Positions 17,201 to 25,940 of a stretch of 64,000 nucleotides of DNA are shown here, piece after piece (positions within the stretch are counted from its first letter, which is position 1; every line of letters starts with the position of its first letter). Source of the DNA: Candidatus Melainabacteria bacterium (lineage in GTDB: Bacteria > Cyanobacteriota > Vampirovibrionia > Obscuribacterales > Obscuribacteraceae); contig JADJWK010000001.1 in assembly GCA_016716405.1 (NCBI GenBank), positions 1,054,001 through 1,118,000 on the forward strand, given 5' to 3'. Position numbers and translations under genes: made by a program. The notes under the pieces were generated by a model. It was not told the DNA's origin. It did no database searches and worked only from the letters and a program-made list of their open reading frames with translations.

Positions 17201-17413
17201 ATGAGGGATACTCTAGATCGCTTTATCCAGGACGAGTCTGGACAAGGTATTACTGAATACGGTGCTATCCTTGCGTTCGTAGCCATTCTCGTGGCTGTCG
17301 TATTCGCAATCACCCAGGGTGCCTTGGCGGGCGCTATCTCGAAGGCGTTCTCCGCAGTCGTAACACAGCTTAACGCTCTGTCTACCGCTGCTGCTGCTGC
17401 CTCCGGTTCGTAG
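17201..17413 (+). CDS. flp: Flp/Fap-type pilin
   Basis: This short prepilin has 70 residues. A polar leader MRDTLDRFIQDESGQG is followed by ITEYGAILAFVAILVAVVFAI, the Flp-family motif in which the prepilin peptidase cuts after glycine and the following helix forms the pilus core. The Glu in ITEYG and the adjacent Tyr are the conserved Flp pair. The tail is Ala/Ser rich. A strong AAGGAGG lies six bases before the ATG. It stands alone between a structured leader and a terminator hairpin, as expected for a highly expressed pilin gene ahead of the assembly genes. Confidence 0.95.
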   Translation: MRDTLDRFIQDESGQGITEYGAILAFVAILVAVVFAITQGALAGAISKAFSAVVTQLNALSTAAAAASGS

Positions 17414-17442
17414 CCCAAGCGACCAACAGTCGAATAAAATTC

Positions 17443-17475
17443 AACGGGGAGCCGCAAGGCTTCCCGTTATTTATT
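17443..17475 (+). terminator. Hairpin terminator or attenuator after flp
   Basis: AACGGGGAGCC (17443-17453) pairs with GGCTTCCCGTT (17458-17468) across a GCAA tetraloop; one pair is G-U. The tail ATTTATT is only moderately U rich, so it probably allows some read-through and sets the pilin to assembly-protein ratio. The rest of the gap to cpaB at 17783 shows nothing that I recognise beyond short A/T-rich stretches. Confidence 0.75.
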
Positions 17476-17782
17476 CAGAGCTTCCTATAAAAAACGGCAG
17501 AAATCCGCATAAAAACTCGCCCCAGCGTCCGGTAATCGGATAAAAAACACGTATCCAGGGGAATGAAAATAGAGATCTGTTTTATTGCAAAACAAGAAAT
17601 CAAGCGAGGATTGGAAGATATCAAGCATCGGCATAAGCGGTAAGATAGGCACCGTGTTAGTATCCGCGTACCAGGGTAAAAGATTTTGGTCGCGGACGAG
17701 GGCCCACGTTGTCCTTGAATCGCCGATGTGCGTTAATAGTAATTGGTTAATCTTTCTCTACTAGAAAGAAGGGGGAACCGTA

Positions 17783-18754
17783 ATGAATCCATTACGAGCA
17801 CTGTTTCTAAGTCTTTCCCGAATGCCTCCAGCGCTGATGCTTTTGATCATCATTGGTCTGGCCGTTCTGGTCACCATGATGGTTACTGGCAGAATGTCTC
17901 AACAAGAGGCAGAGCTGGAAGCCAAGAAGAAAGACCTCGAAGCGAAAATGAGCGCCAAGGGAAAAGTCGTTTACGCAATAAAAGATATTCCTGAAGGTCA
18001 AACAATTCCTAGCGATGCTCTTGAAGAAAAAGAGATCGAGCAATCCAAGATTCCGGCGGACGCGCTGACTTCCTCGTCGCTTGCGGCAGGACGCGTTGCG
18101 AAATACGGAATCTCGCAGGGTCAGATTGTTTCGCAACACGACCTTGCCCCGCAGGGCATCTCCCTCGGATTCGAATCCAGACTTCGGGAAGGCATGAGAG
18201 CAGTGACCTTCGCCGTCGACAACAACTCGGGCGTTGCTGGTTTCGTCACTCCGGAGAGTCATGTGGACATCTACGCAATGGTCGGCTCTGGAGCCGAAAC
18301 CAAAGTAGCTCCTGCTCTCTCCGATGTCGAGGTAATTGCAGTCGGTCAGATGTACCAGAAACAGCCGGGCGGTACGGCAGCAGTGCCTGCCAACTCGGTC
18401 ACCGTTCTGGTGTCGCCTGAAGACGCGGCCAAGCTGATCAAATCCATCTCGGCTGCCAAGCTCTACCTGACACTGAGAAACGAAAAGGATCACACCCCGG
18501 TTGCTACGGTTGATGTGATTACCCTTTTCGCGAAGGCACCGGATAAAGAGGGCGACGACCTCGCTGCTCTGCCTCCGCCTTCGGCTCTTCCTCCGCCTCC
18601 GGTACCGGGCGCGCCTGACGGCGAACTCCCGCCGTTACCTGGTGGAGACATGGGTGGCGACCTGCCTTCGGCAGCTCCTCCGCCTCCTCCGCTTCATGAG
18701 ATAGAGATCTGGTCTGGCAGCAAGAAAGACGTGCTGTCGGTTCCGAAGAGCTAG
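17783..18754 (+). CDS. cpaB: Flp pilus assembly protein CpaB/RcpC
   Basis: One N-terminal membrane anchor (ALMLLIIIGLAVLVTMMV) is followed by a coiled stretch (QQEAELEAKKKDLEAKM), then a SAF-like region: VVYAIKDIPEGQTIPSDAL, GRVAKYGISQGQIVSQHDL and FAVDNNSGVAGFVTPESHVD. These are diagnostic of CpaB/RcpC, the periplasmic SAF-domain protein of Tad systems. The C-terminal 60 residues are Pro-rich (LPPPPVPGAPDGELPPLPGG) and probably flexible. A good AAGGGGGA precedes the ATG. It is the first assembly gene, with tadZ 81 bases downstream. Confidence 0.93.
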   Translation: MNPLRALFLSLSRMPPALMLLIIIGLAVLVTMMVTGRMSQQEAELEAKKKDLEAKMSAKGKVVYAIKDIPEGQTIPSDALEEKEIEQSKIPADALTSSSLAAGRVAKYGISQGQIVSQHDLAPQGISLGFESRLREGMRAVTFAVDNNSGVAGFVTPESHVDIYAMVGSGAETKVAPALSDVEVIAVGQMYQKQPGGTAAVPANSVTVLVSPEDAAKLIKSISAAKLYLTLRNEKDHTPVATVDVITLFAKAPDKEGDDLAALPPPSALPPPPVPGAPDGELPPLPGGDMGGDLPSAAPPPPPLHEIEIWSGSKKDVLSVPKS

Positions 18755-18835
18755 AATTAGCAGGGCCAGTGACCGTTGGCGCTTTAGTGGGTACAACACT
18801 TAGAGGGCCAGCGGCGAAGGGAGTACTCAAAGGAT

Positions 18836-20023
18836 ATGAAACTAACCACACTTCTCGTTTGCGATGCTGGTTTGGACAAGCGCCAGACCATCGAGGATCT
18901 GATTCACAGTCAGCCATCGCTAGCTCTCGTGAGTACTGTCTCGGGCAGTATGGCGCGCGAGCAAATCGGAAGCTTGCACCCGAAGCTCGTGTGGATAGAA
19001 CTCAGTCCCGCTCCCGTACGGGGTCTGTCTCTCCTGGCCGAATTGAGGGAAACCTTCCCTCAGCTCTATTTCTTCGTAAGCTACGAAGTTCCGGACCCCG
19101 AGTTGATCCGCACCGCGTATCGACTCGGGGCCTCGGACTTCCTCGATGCCGAGCGCTGGCGGACAGACTTGCCCGCTGCCGTTCAGAGCATTCAGCTCAA
19201 GCATCAATCCGAATCCGTATCGACGGCCGCCGGTAAAGTGGTGGCCATTTTTAGTCCCACCGGCGGTATCGGTGCCACGACCATCTGCACCAACCTCGCC
19301 GGCTATCTCGGGAAGTACGGCGAGACCTGTATCGTCGACCTCGACCTGCAGTTCGGCATGGTTTCCCACTATCTCAACCTGGAGCCCTCCTTCAGCTTGA
19401 GCACAATCGACTTTTCGCACACCAATTTCGACGCCACCTACCTGCGCAACCTCATGACCAGGTATGACGACAAGTTGAGCATCCTGGCAGCACCTCCTGA
19501 ACTCGAGGACATCGGCGATATCTATGCCGCCCAGGTCCAGGAGATCCTCTATACAGCCAAACAAGAATTCCGCTTTACGGTAGTCGACCTGCCGAAAAAC
19601 CTCCTCGACGAGCGGGCAATCGCCACGCTCGACCTGGCCGACCATGTGTTGGTCATAACCGAATACAACTGGGCCGCTATCCTCAATGCCCGTAAGTGTC
19701 TGGACACTTTCAAGGCACACTACAACCAGGAAAAGCTGCTCCTCGTGGTCAACAGGTCTGAATGGCTTCCTCAGGACGTGCTTTCCGAATGCCGGGCCAA
19801 CCTCAACTATCCTGTCTTTCACGAAATCCCCAACGACACCAAGACCGCCAAATGGGTCAACAACCAGGGGCAAATCGCTCCCGGTCATACGGCGTTGGGT
19901 AAATCCCTGGATTCCTTAGCCCGCAGAGTCGCTGGCGGCGAGCAGCTCATGATCACCGAGAAAAAAGAGAGAAAAGGTGGTGGTGGATTCAAGCTCCCGG
20001 CAATCTTCGGTGCGAAAAACTAG
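18836..20023 (+). CDS. tadZ: Tad pilus localisation ATPase TadZ/CpaE
   Basis: An N-terminal receiver-like domain (residues 1-120, TTLLVCDAGLDKRQTIEDLI) precedes a MinD/ParA ATPase domain. The P-loop reads SPTGGIGATTICTNLAGYL: both the signature lysine and the P-loop lysine of the usual KGGxGKT are replaced by Thr and Ala. This atypical Walker A is known for TadZ/CpaE proteins. Further motifs are CIVDLDLQFGMV and FTVVDLPKNLLDERA. The protein is expected to position the Tad machine at the cell pole or membrane. It is followed 22 bases later by tadA. Confidence 0.92.
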   Translation: MKLTTLLVCDAGLDKRQTIEDLIHSQPSLALVSTVSGSMAREQIGSLHPKLVWIELSPAPVRGLSLLAELRETFPQLYFFVSYEVPDPELIRTAYRLGASDFLDAERWRTDLPAAVQSIQLKHQSESVSTAAGKVVAIFSPTGGIGATTICTNLAGYLGKYGETCIVDLDLQFGMVSHYLNLEPSFSLSTIDFSHTNFDATYLRNLMTRYDDKLSILAAPPELEDIGDIYAAQVQEILYTAKQEFRFTVVDLPKNLLDERAIATLDLADHVLVITEYNWAAILNARKCLDTFKAHYNQEKLLLVVNRSEWLPQDVLSECRANLNYPVFHEIPNDTKTAKWVNNQGQIAPGHTALGKSLDSLARRVAGGEQLMITEKKERKGGGGFKLPAIFGAKN

Positions 20024-20045
20024 ACAAAAGGTGGTGAGCTTCTAG

Positions 20046-21674
20046 ATGTCCGAAGAAAAAAAGGAGAATCTACCAGCACGACCAAGTTCCTCTCTGATGG
20101 GACAACTCGTCAGACAGAGACAGGCCGGCGAGGTGGTACCCGCTCAGCAAAAGCAGACAGGCGTTGCCGGTGGTCAGCAGGCTACCGGCGTTGGTGCCAG
20201 ACCTGGTAGCGGACCGGCTCCCGGTCAGAGCGGGGTGGCTCGCCCGGGCGGACAGCAGACCGGTGTCGCCGGACAGCAGCGTCCCGGCGCATCCCAGGTG
20301 CCCGCCACCGAAGGTCCCACCCGCGCCGACCTCGACAGGATCGACGCCAAAGACGATTACGGCGGCTATCACGAAGAGCCGGTGGATGTCGGCGGGGATT
20401 CCGGAAAATTCTCGGCCAACCAGCAGCTCATCAGAGAGCGCGAGAAGTTTATCATCGACCAGCTCAGACGAGAGCTGGACACTTCGCGTCTGACCAATAT
20501 CTCGGAAGACACGCAGGCCCAGGTACGTGCCCGTATCCGCGAGATCGTCAACTCCGACCCCGCTCCTCTCACCATGATGGAGAAAGGTATCCTCCTCCAG
20601 AACGTTCTGGACGAGGTCTTCGGTTTCGGACCCCTGGGACCGCTTCTCCGCGACCCCAGCGTCGGCGATATTTGTGTCAACGGTGTAGCCTCGGTCTATG
20701 TTGAACGTCATGGTCGACTGGAGAAGACCAATGTGGTCTTCGAGAACGATCGTCACCTTCGTCAGACCATCGACAAGATCATCCAGCCCCTGGGCAGACG
20801 TCTCGATGACAACTCCCCCATGGTGGATGCCCGTCTCCCCAACGGTTCTCGTGTTAACGCCACGATTCCGCCGGTCACTATCGACGGTCCCACGGTAACA
20901 ATCCGTTGTTTCGGCACCTCGATCATGTCGCTCGGTCAGCTGGTCGAGAAAGGCGCCCTGTCGGTGCAGATGGCTGAAGTCTGCAAGGCATGCGTCAAGG
21001 GCAGGATCAACCTGATTATCTCCGGAGGTACGGGTGCCGGTAAAACGACGCTCCTCAACGCTCTTTCCGCTCACATCAACCCGCGCGAACGAATCATAAC
21101 CATCGAGGACGCGGCTGAATTGAGACTGCAGCACGAGCACTGGGTCCGAATGGAAACCAGACCGCCCAACACGGAAGGTCGAGGTCAGATCACCCAGCGT
21201 ATGCTCGTTATCAACTGCCTCCGTATGCGACCCGACCGGATCATCCTCGGGGAATGCCGGGGAGAAGAGGCCTTCGACATGCTCCAGGCCATGAACACCG
21301 GTCACGACGGCTCAATGACCACGATCCACGCCAACAACCCGAGAGACTGCACCAAGCGTCTCGAGAACATGATCCTCATGTCCGGGATGGAAATGCCTCA
21401 GAAAGCCGCCCGCGAACTGATCGCGTCAGCCATCGAGGTGATTGTGCAGATCAGGCGTCTTGAAGACGGTACACGTCGTGTAACGGAAATTGCCGAGATA
21501 ACCGGTATGGAAGGAGACACCATCGCCATCTCCACGCTGTTTACACTCGAGCGTGAAGGTCGCGACCCGAGAGGCTTCTTCAAGTGCCGCCACGTGGGTT
21601 CCGGACTGCCTCCCAAGTTCCTCGAGAAATTGGAGCAAGAAGCTGTGCCGTTCAAGCTAGAGTGGTTGCGCTAA
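20046..21674 (+). CDS. tadA: Tad pilus assembly/secretion ATPase TadA/CpaF
   Basis: The first 100 residues are low complexity (repeats of QQTGVAGQ and Pro/Gly/Ala) and should be disordered. The hexameric secretion ATPase follows: LLRDPSVGDICVNG, DARLPNGSRVNATIPPV, Walker A ISGGTGAGKTTLLNAL (about residue 325), ITIEDAAELRL, and Walker B/Asp-box RPDRIILGECRGEEAFDML with MNTGHDGSMTTIHANN. This is a complete TadA/CpaF that powers Flp pilin polymerisation from the cytoplasm. The Pro/Gly-rich extension is longer than usual. A GGTGGTGAG site precedes the ATG. Confidence 0.96.
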   Translation: MSEEKKENLPARPSSSLMGQLVRQRQAGEVVPAQQKQTGVAGGQQATGVGARPGSGPAPGQSGVARPGGQQTGVAGQQRPGASQVPATEGPTRADLDRIDAKDDYGGYHEEPVDVGGDSGKFSANQQLIREREKFIIDQLRRELDTSRLTNISEDTQAQVRARIREIVNSDPAPLTMMEKGILLQNVLDEVFGFGPLGPLLRDPSVGDICVNGVASVYVERHGRLEKTNVVFENDRHLRQTIDKIIQPLGRRLDDNSPMVDARLPNGSRVNATIPPVTIDGPTVTIRCFGTSIMSLGQLVEKGALSVQMAEVCKACVKGRINLIISGGTGAGKTTLLNALSAHINPRERIITIEDAAELRLQHEHWVRMETRPPNTEGRGQITQRMLVINCLRMRPDRIILGECRGEEAFDMLQAMNTGHDGSMTTIHANNPRDCTKRLENMILMSGMEMPQKAARELIASAIEVIVQIRRLEDGTRRVTEIAEITGMEGDTIAISTLFTLEREGRDPRGFFKCRHVGSGLPPKFLEKLEQEAVPFKLEWLR

Positions 21675-21750
21675 AACTGGTAAATTATATATAGGTGGCT
21701 TATCGAGCCGCTAGCGCTTTTATCACAGTATGAGTTTGAGGGTACGGTAG

Positions 21751-22680
21751 ATGGAAGTCGGAATGATGGTGTTCATATCGGTCACAGTGGTTGGCCTGCT
21801 CGGCTGGGCCCTGATGAAAAGCGAGCACGCCGACGACCTGATCAGGTTGGCCAAGCAGAAGCGGCGCCTGGCCGACAGGGACCATGCCAACGAAGAAGAG
21901 GACATCTTCATAACCAAGCGCGAAGGATACCTGGCTCGCATTCTTGCCCATGCGGGCCTCGAGTCTAAATACGAGCAGATGCGGAACGCCTGGATCATGT
22001 CGGCTATGGGAGGCGGTTTCCTCTTTGCCGCCATCATGATGTTCAACGTCCCGGAATTGTTCATTGTCGGCTTCATCCTCGGGGTGCCCGTCGGCGCCGC
22101 CGGTTTCATCTTCTATCTCAACCAGCTTGCCAAGCGTCGCCAGGCCAAGATGACCGAGCAGCTCCCGCAGGTCCTGGAGACCATGGTCAGCTCCCTTCGC
22201 GCCGGTTCTCCGATTCTCGAGTGCTTCAAGGTGATCGCCGAGACCTCTCCGGATCCTATCCGGGGCGAGTTCAAGCGCGGGCTGATTTCGCTCCAGCTCG
22301 GCAAGCCTTTCAAAGACACTCTCAAAGAGATGTGTATCCGGATCAAGGCGCCGGATTTCCGGCTTCTGACCCAGGCGATCTTCATCTCCCAGGACGTCGG
22401 GGGTAACCTCGCCGACGTCGTGTCGGTTATCGCCGATGCCATCCGTGAGCGATTCAAGCTGAGAGACTTCCTTGCTGCTCTGACCTCTCAGGGTAAAGCC
22501 ACCGCCATGTTCATCGGCTGTCTGCCTTACGGGATCACCCTCATCACCTATGCGGCGACCCCTGGTTATATCGTTCCGTTTCTCAACCACCCGATTGCCA
22601 GGATTGTCCTGTTGTTGCTGATCATGTGGGAAGCGCTCGGTTTCTACATTCTCATGAAAATGACTACGTTCGAGGTTTAG
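21751..22680 (+). CDS. tadB: Tad inner-membrane platform protein TadB
   Basis: This type II secretion F-like protein has 309 residues. One N-terminal helix and a helix pair near residues 88-130 precede the conserved cytoplasmic domain QLPQVLETMVSSLRAGSPILECFKVIAE, followed by DFRLLTQAIFISQDVGGNLADVV and two C-terminal helices. With TadC it forms the membrane platform on which TadA acts. It follows tadA with a 76-base gap and abuts tadC within 9 bases. Confidence 0.94.
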   Translation: MEVGMMVFISVTVVGLLGWALMKSEHADDLIRLAKQKRRLADRDHANEEEDIFITKREGYLARILAHAGLESKYEQMRNAWIMSAMGGGFLFAAIMMFNVPELFIVGFILGVPVGAAGFIFYLNQLAKRRQAKMTEQLPQVLETMVSSLRAGSPILECFKVIAETSPDPIRGEFKRGLISLQLGKPFKDTLKEMCIRIKAPDFRLLTQAIFISQDVGGNLADVVSVIADAIRERFKLRDFLAALTSQGKATAMFIGCLPYGITLITYAATPGYIVPFLNHPIARIVLLLLIMWEALGFYILMKMTTFEV

Positions 22681-22688
22681 GTGCGCCC

Positions 22689-23615
22689 ATGTCGATTACT
22701 CTCATCGCAGTTCTCACCTTCAGTGTTTGTCTGGCAGCCGGGATGCTATTCCTCAAGCCGGTAATGAGCATCTATGTCGATTCCTACGCCGTCCGTCTGA
22801 GACCACGCAAAGAAAACGAGGAAACAGCAGCCGAGAAGCCGAAAGATTCGGCTCTCCTCATGTTCTGCCGGACAGTGGGCGAAGTGGTGCTCTCGGTCAT
22901 GCCTGCCCTCGCCGACAAGCGTACTGTCGAGCTGCTCACCCAGGCCAATTACAGAACCCCTCAGCACCTCGCGATCTATATCGGCATCCGGACATGTGTT
23001 GCCGGCTCGGTGCTCTTCCTCGGTTTCCTGGCGGCGACCTCCAACCCGATCAACCTGGTCCTCTCGGTACCGGCTGCGGTGCTCGGCTGGCTGATCCCGA
23101 ACTTCTTCCTGGCCGGTCGTGTCAAAAAGCGCCAGCAACAGATCCTTCGCGAGCTTCCGGTAATTATCGACCTGATGATCGTCTGCGCTCAAGCCGGTCT
23201 CGGTCTCCTCATGGCTGTGGACAAAATCTCCAAAGAAGTCGGCGATTCCTGCCCGGTTCTCGCCATGGAGATGGTACAGCTGATCAACGACGTCAAAGTG
23301 TTCGCCAAGTCCGTGCCTCACGCTCTCCGCGAGATGGGAGAGCGCTGCGGGGTGGACGAGCTGATCAACATGGCTTCCGCTCTCATCGCTGCCGAGGCGA
23401 AAGGTGCCGACATAAGCTACCCGCTGCAACAGCAGGCCTCCGCTCTTCGCGACCGCCTGAAGCGTAAGAAAGAAGAAGAAGCCGGTAAAGTGCCGGTCAA
23501 GATGGTGCCGGTCATCATGATCTTCGTCATGCCTCTCATCCTCGCTCCCATGCTGGGTCCCGCCGTGGTCACCATCATCACGGCCATCGGACCGATCATG
23601 CAGCAGGTCAAATAA
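22689..23615 (+). CDS. tadC: Tad inner-membrane platform protein TadC
   Basis: I chose the ATG at 22689 (MSITLIAVLTFSVC), just after the tadB stop with an AGG-containing site, rather than the longer frame starting at 22626 inside tadB. The domain is again F-like: RELPVIIDLMIVCAQAGLGLLMAVDKISKE and ALIAAEAKGADISYPLQQQASALRDRLKRKKEEEAGKVPVKMVPVIMIFVMP, ending in a hydrophobic helix. TadC normally pairs with TadB. It completes the plus-strand assembly operon. Confidence 0.94.
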   Translation: MSITLIAVLTFSVCLAAGMLFLKPVMSIYVDSYAVRLRPRKENEETAAEKPKDSALLMFCRTVGEVVLSVMPALADKRTVELLTQANYRTPQHLAIYIGIRTCVAGSVLFLGFLAATSNPINLVLSVPAAVLGWLIPNFFLAGRVKKRQQQILRELPVIIDLMIVCAQAGLGLLMAVDKISKEVGDSCPVLAMEMVQLINDVKVFAKSVPHALREMGERCGVDELINMASALIAAEAKGADISYPLQQQASALRDRLKRKKEEEAGKVPVKMVPVIMIFVMPLILAPMLGPAVVTIITAIGPIMQQVK

Positions 23616-23667
23616 GTCTCTGGTCGCTTGTTTCAATAAGACGAGAAACAACCTGGTCGCATCACGG

Positions 23668-23970
23668 GTGCGCATGGCTACCAGTTTTCTGACGCGTCTC
23701 AGAGGATTGCTGGGCACCAGGAGCCTGCCCGAGGGGGAAGCTCTCTATCTCAGTCCCTGCAACCAGATTCATATGTTCTGGATGCGTTATGCCATCGATG
23801 CGGTTTTTCTCGATGCCGATCTGAATGTGGTGGCAGTGGTGGATGCTCTCGAGCCCTGGCGGGTATCGCCGCATATAAGGACGGCCCGCTCCTGTCTCGA
23901 GTTGCCGGCCGGCGCTGCCGGTGCCGCTGGTATCGTAATCGGTGACAGCCTGGAGCTGCGGGACCTCTAA
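23668..23970 (+). CDS. DUF192-family protein
   Basis: The 100-residue DUF192 (PF02643) domain is recognisable from RLRGLLGTRSLPEGEALYLSPCNQIHMFWMRYAIDAVFLD and VSPHIRTARSCLELPAGAA. The family is a small beta-barrel of unknown function, often exported, but this copy has no signal peptide. The start can be the GTG at 23668 or the ATG at 23674. It lies 52 bases after tadC on the same strand, and such proteins are frequent neighbours of Tad loci, so co-transcription is likely. Confidence 0.9.
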   Translation: MRMATSFLTRLRGLLGTRSLPEGEALYLSPCNQIHMFWMRYAIDAVFLDADLNVVAVVDALEPWRVSPHIRTARSCLELPAGAAGAAGIVIGDSLELRDL

Positions 23971-23979
23971 AGAGCCGTC

Positions 23980-24525
23980 TCAGAAGCCCATGAAGCGCAG
24001 AGTGGGCTCCGCCAGGAAAATACCCATGACCGTGCCGGCGGCGATGATAGGCGCCAGGGCAATGGGCTCTTTCATGGCTTTCAGAACTTTTTCGGTGTCG
24101 ACGCCGCCTTTGACCGCCGAGCCGCCGGAGCTGATCACCTTGAACATGGTGGCAAGTTGCTTCCAGGGGATCGCGGTGGCCGTGCGAATCGCCGCTACGA
24201 GCCCGTAGACCAGGCAGAAATAGAAGAAGCAGAGGAGCATTGCTTTGAGCCCGAGAAAGGCTCCGATAGTGGCCATCAGCTTGGCGTCGCCCATCCCCAG
24301 CTTCTCTTTGGGATGGGGGAAGACCATGATCAGGGCCCCTACCACCCAGCCTGCCATTGCCCAGAGACCGCCTTGCCAGCCGCCGGTGATGAAATTGATC
24401 AGGATGCCCAGAGCGGAAGCCGGAAAGGTGATGACGTTATAGATCTTCCTGGTGCGCAGGTCGATAAGGGCCGTCACCGCGACAATTACAAGGATTGCTA
24501 TTTCGTTAATGCTGAGAGTGGGCAT
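23980..24525 (-). CDS. cpaA: Prepilin peptidase, A24/TadV-CpaA type
   Basis: This aspartic prepilin peptidase of 181 residues has five or six helices. The two catalytic aspartates are D22 in ALIDLRTRKIYN and D80 in LGMGDAKLM (GxGD motif). It lacks the N-terminal cysteine/methylase domain, which is normal for TadV/CpaA. It should process the Flp prepilin encoded at 17201. It is on the opposite strand, converging on the DUF192 gene with 9 bases between stops, so it is expressed separately from the assembly operon. Confidence 0.93.
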   Translation of the reverse strand: MPTLSINEIAILVIVAVTALIDLRTRKIYNVITFPASALGILINFITGGWQGGLWAMAGWVVGALIMVFPHPKEKLGMGDAKLMATIGAFLGLKAMLLCFFYFCLVYGLVAAIRTATAIPWKQLATMFKVISSGGSAVKGGVDTEKVLKAMKEPIALAPIIAAGTVMGIFLAEPTLRFMGF

Positions 24526-24537
24526 CGATAGTAAGAA

Positions 24538-24918
24538 CTAATTGCAGGTGGCAATAGCATCTACTTCGATACTCACGTCTTTAGGAAGCCGCGCTACTTG
24601 AACAGTCGCTCTTGCCGGTTTGTGATTGGGAAAGAATTCCCCGTATACCTTATTTACCTCGTCGAAGTCATTCATGTCCTTCAGGTAAATGGTTGTTTTC
24701 AAAACCGTATCGAGACTCGCTCCGGCGGTCTCGAGGATGGAGGCGATATTGGTCATCACCTGTCTGGTCTGCTCGGTGAGCGAACCGGTAAGAAGCTGTC
24801 CCGATGCGGGATCGATGGGGATCTGACCGGATACATAGACGAAGCCGTTGGCTTTTACAGCCTGGGAATAAGGACCGATAGCCTGGGGCGCCTTCTCGGT
24901 AGTAATCGTTTCCAGCAT
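24538..24918 (-). CDS. ridA: RidA/YjgF-family reactive-intermediate deaminase
   Basis: The ATG at 24918 has a GGGAGGTGA site. The longer frame to 25023 starts poorly and adds unrelated residues. At 126 residues the protein has IGPYSQAVKANGFVYVSGQIPIDP, the family-conserved N-terminus, and the C-terminal catalytic arginine in KPARATVQVARLP. RidA hydrolyses reactive enamine/imine intermediates such as 2-aminoacrylate. It is 13 bases upstream of the prepilin peptidase start on the same strand, probably only by chance co-transcribed. Confidence 0.96.
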   Translation of the reverse strand: MLETITTEKAPQAIGPYSQAVKANGFVYVSGQIPIDPASGQLLTGSLTEQTRQVMTNIASILETAGASLDTVLKTTIYLKDMNDFDEVNKVYGEFFPNHKPARATVQVARLPKDVSIEVDAIATCN

Positions 24919-25194
24919 GCCAATCACCTCCCTGCTCTCAACAGCTCCATAGTCTAGCAGAGAGCTTCTACTGATTTCGGCGCAGGAGACCAGAGTGCGG
25001 CATATATTGCTCAAAAACCGCACCCTTGCCTTCGACTTTAATTTTGGAGCGTCATACGACTATCAATCTTGGTCAAGTCGTTCTCGTAGGTCCGGGTATC
25101 GAAGACACCAGCCGGCAAAAGGATTCGTCATCTCTGGCTCGATGGCGAAGGGCTCCCTCCATGAGGAGAGTGCAAGCAAGAACCGGTGATTTCA

Positions 25195-25875
25195 TCAGGG
25201 GACGTTGAAGCCGAAGTTGCCGCCCATCTGGGAGTTGTGCTGAGTACTGTTCTGGCGTTGCTGGAAAGCAGGCGGTGCCTGGGTGCTGCCGTACTGTCCG
25301 GCGGTCTTGGCGAAGTCGGGGCGCAGGGAGCCGGGCAGAGGCAGGGGAACGCGCCAGTTATTGGAGAAGCCGCCATTGTGTCCGGCATGGGTGAATTCCG
25401 GTCCGTCGACGAATTCGTCGCCGCCCCAGGCGTCAGGCAGAGTGCTTCCGTGACCGGTGGTGATACCGGCATCACGAGAGCCCTGGATGCCCATCTCGAT
25501 GCGGTGCACCTTGGTGAACTCTTCATAGGGAGGCAGACCATTGGCGCCTTCATCGCCGTAGATGTGCTCGGCATGACCGCCGGCATTCAGGACGAAGCTA
25601 TCGAGACTGGTCACCGGCAGACCGTTGCGGCCTCTCGGTCCGAAGACCCGTGCCGTGCCGCCGAGACCGGCGGGCATCATCATGCCCAGAAAGCCGCCGG
25701 GTCGCTGGTTGCGTGTTCTGACCGAGTCCGGTCGACCCATCATATTCGTCCGGTAACCCGAACGTCCCATGACGCCCGTGGCTCCCTGGGATTCCTGGAC
25801 CTGAGCATCGGCTGCTGGTGCGAAGCAAGCCAGGAGCGTGACAGCGGCGAAGGAGACGGCGAATTTGAATTTCAT
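25195..25875 (-). CDS. Hypothetical secreted Gly-rich protein (1 of 3)
   Basis: An N-terminal signal peptide (FKFAVSFAAVTLLACFAPAADA, cleavage near ADA|Q) precedes about 200 residues rich in Gly, Asn, Arg and Pro (FLGMMMPAGLGGTARVF, GPEFTHAGHNGGFSNNW). No membrane helix or known domain is seen. It is the third of three consecutive secreted-protein genes on this strand. The composition suggests an extracellular or surface protein with little regular structure. The start has GAGGCC upstream. Confidence 0.7.
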   Translation of the reverse strand: MKFKFAVSFAAVTLLACFAPAADAQVQESQGATGVMGRSGYRTNMMGRPDSVRTRNQRPGGFLGMMMPAGLGGTARVFGPRGRNGLPVTSLDSFVLNAGGHAEHIYGDEGANGLPPYEEFTKVHRIEMGIQGSRDAGITTGHGSTLPDAWGGDEFVDGPEFTHAGHNGGFSNNWRVPLPLPGSLRPDFAKTAGQYGSTQAPPAFQQRQNSTQHNSQMGGNFGFNVP

Positions 25876-25900
25876 GGTAAGGCCTCGATACTGAGTTGAC

Positions 25901-25940
25901 TCTCAAAACATTGCTCTCAAAACATTGCTCTCAAAACATA
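25901..25940. repeat. Tandem 14-bp repeat, about 2.9 copies
   Basis: TCTCAAAACATTGC occurs at 25901-25914 and 25915-25928, and most of it again from 25929. The last copy runs into the stop codon and final residues (SMF) of the gene at 25931, so the repeat copies the 3' end of that gene into the short spacer before the next one. It looks like slipped-strand duplication, with no sign of a spacer array. Confidence 0.9.

Noticed and set aside
20070..21305. Long minus-strand open frame (411 codons)
   Set aside because: It is antisense to tadA, which is unmistakable by motifs.
25901..25940. Short CRISPR array
   Set aside because: The copies are direct tandem repeats without spacers, and no cas gene is near.
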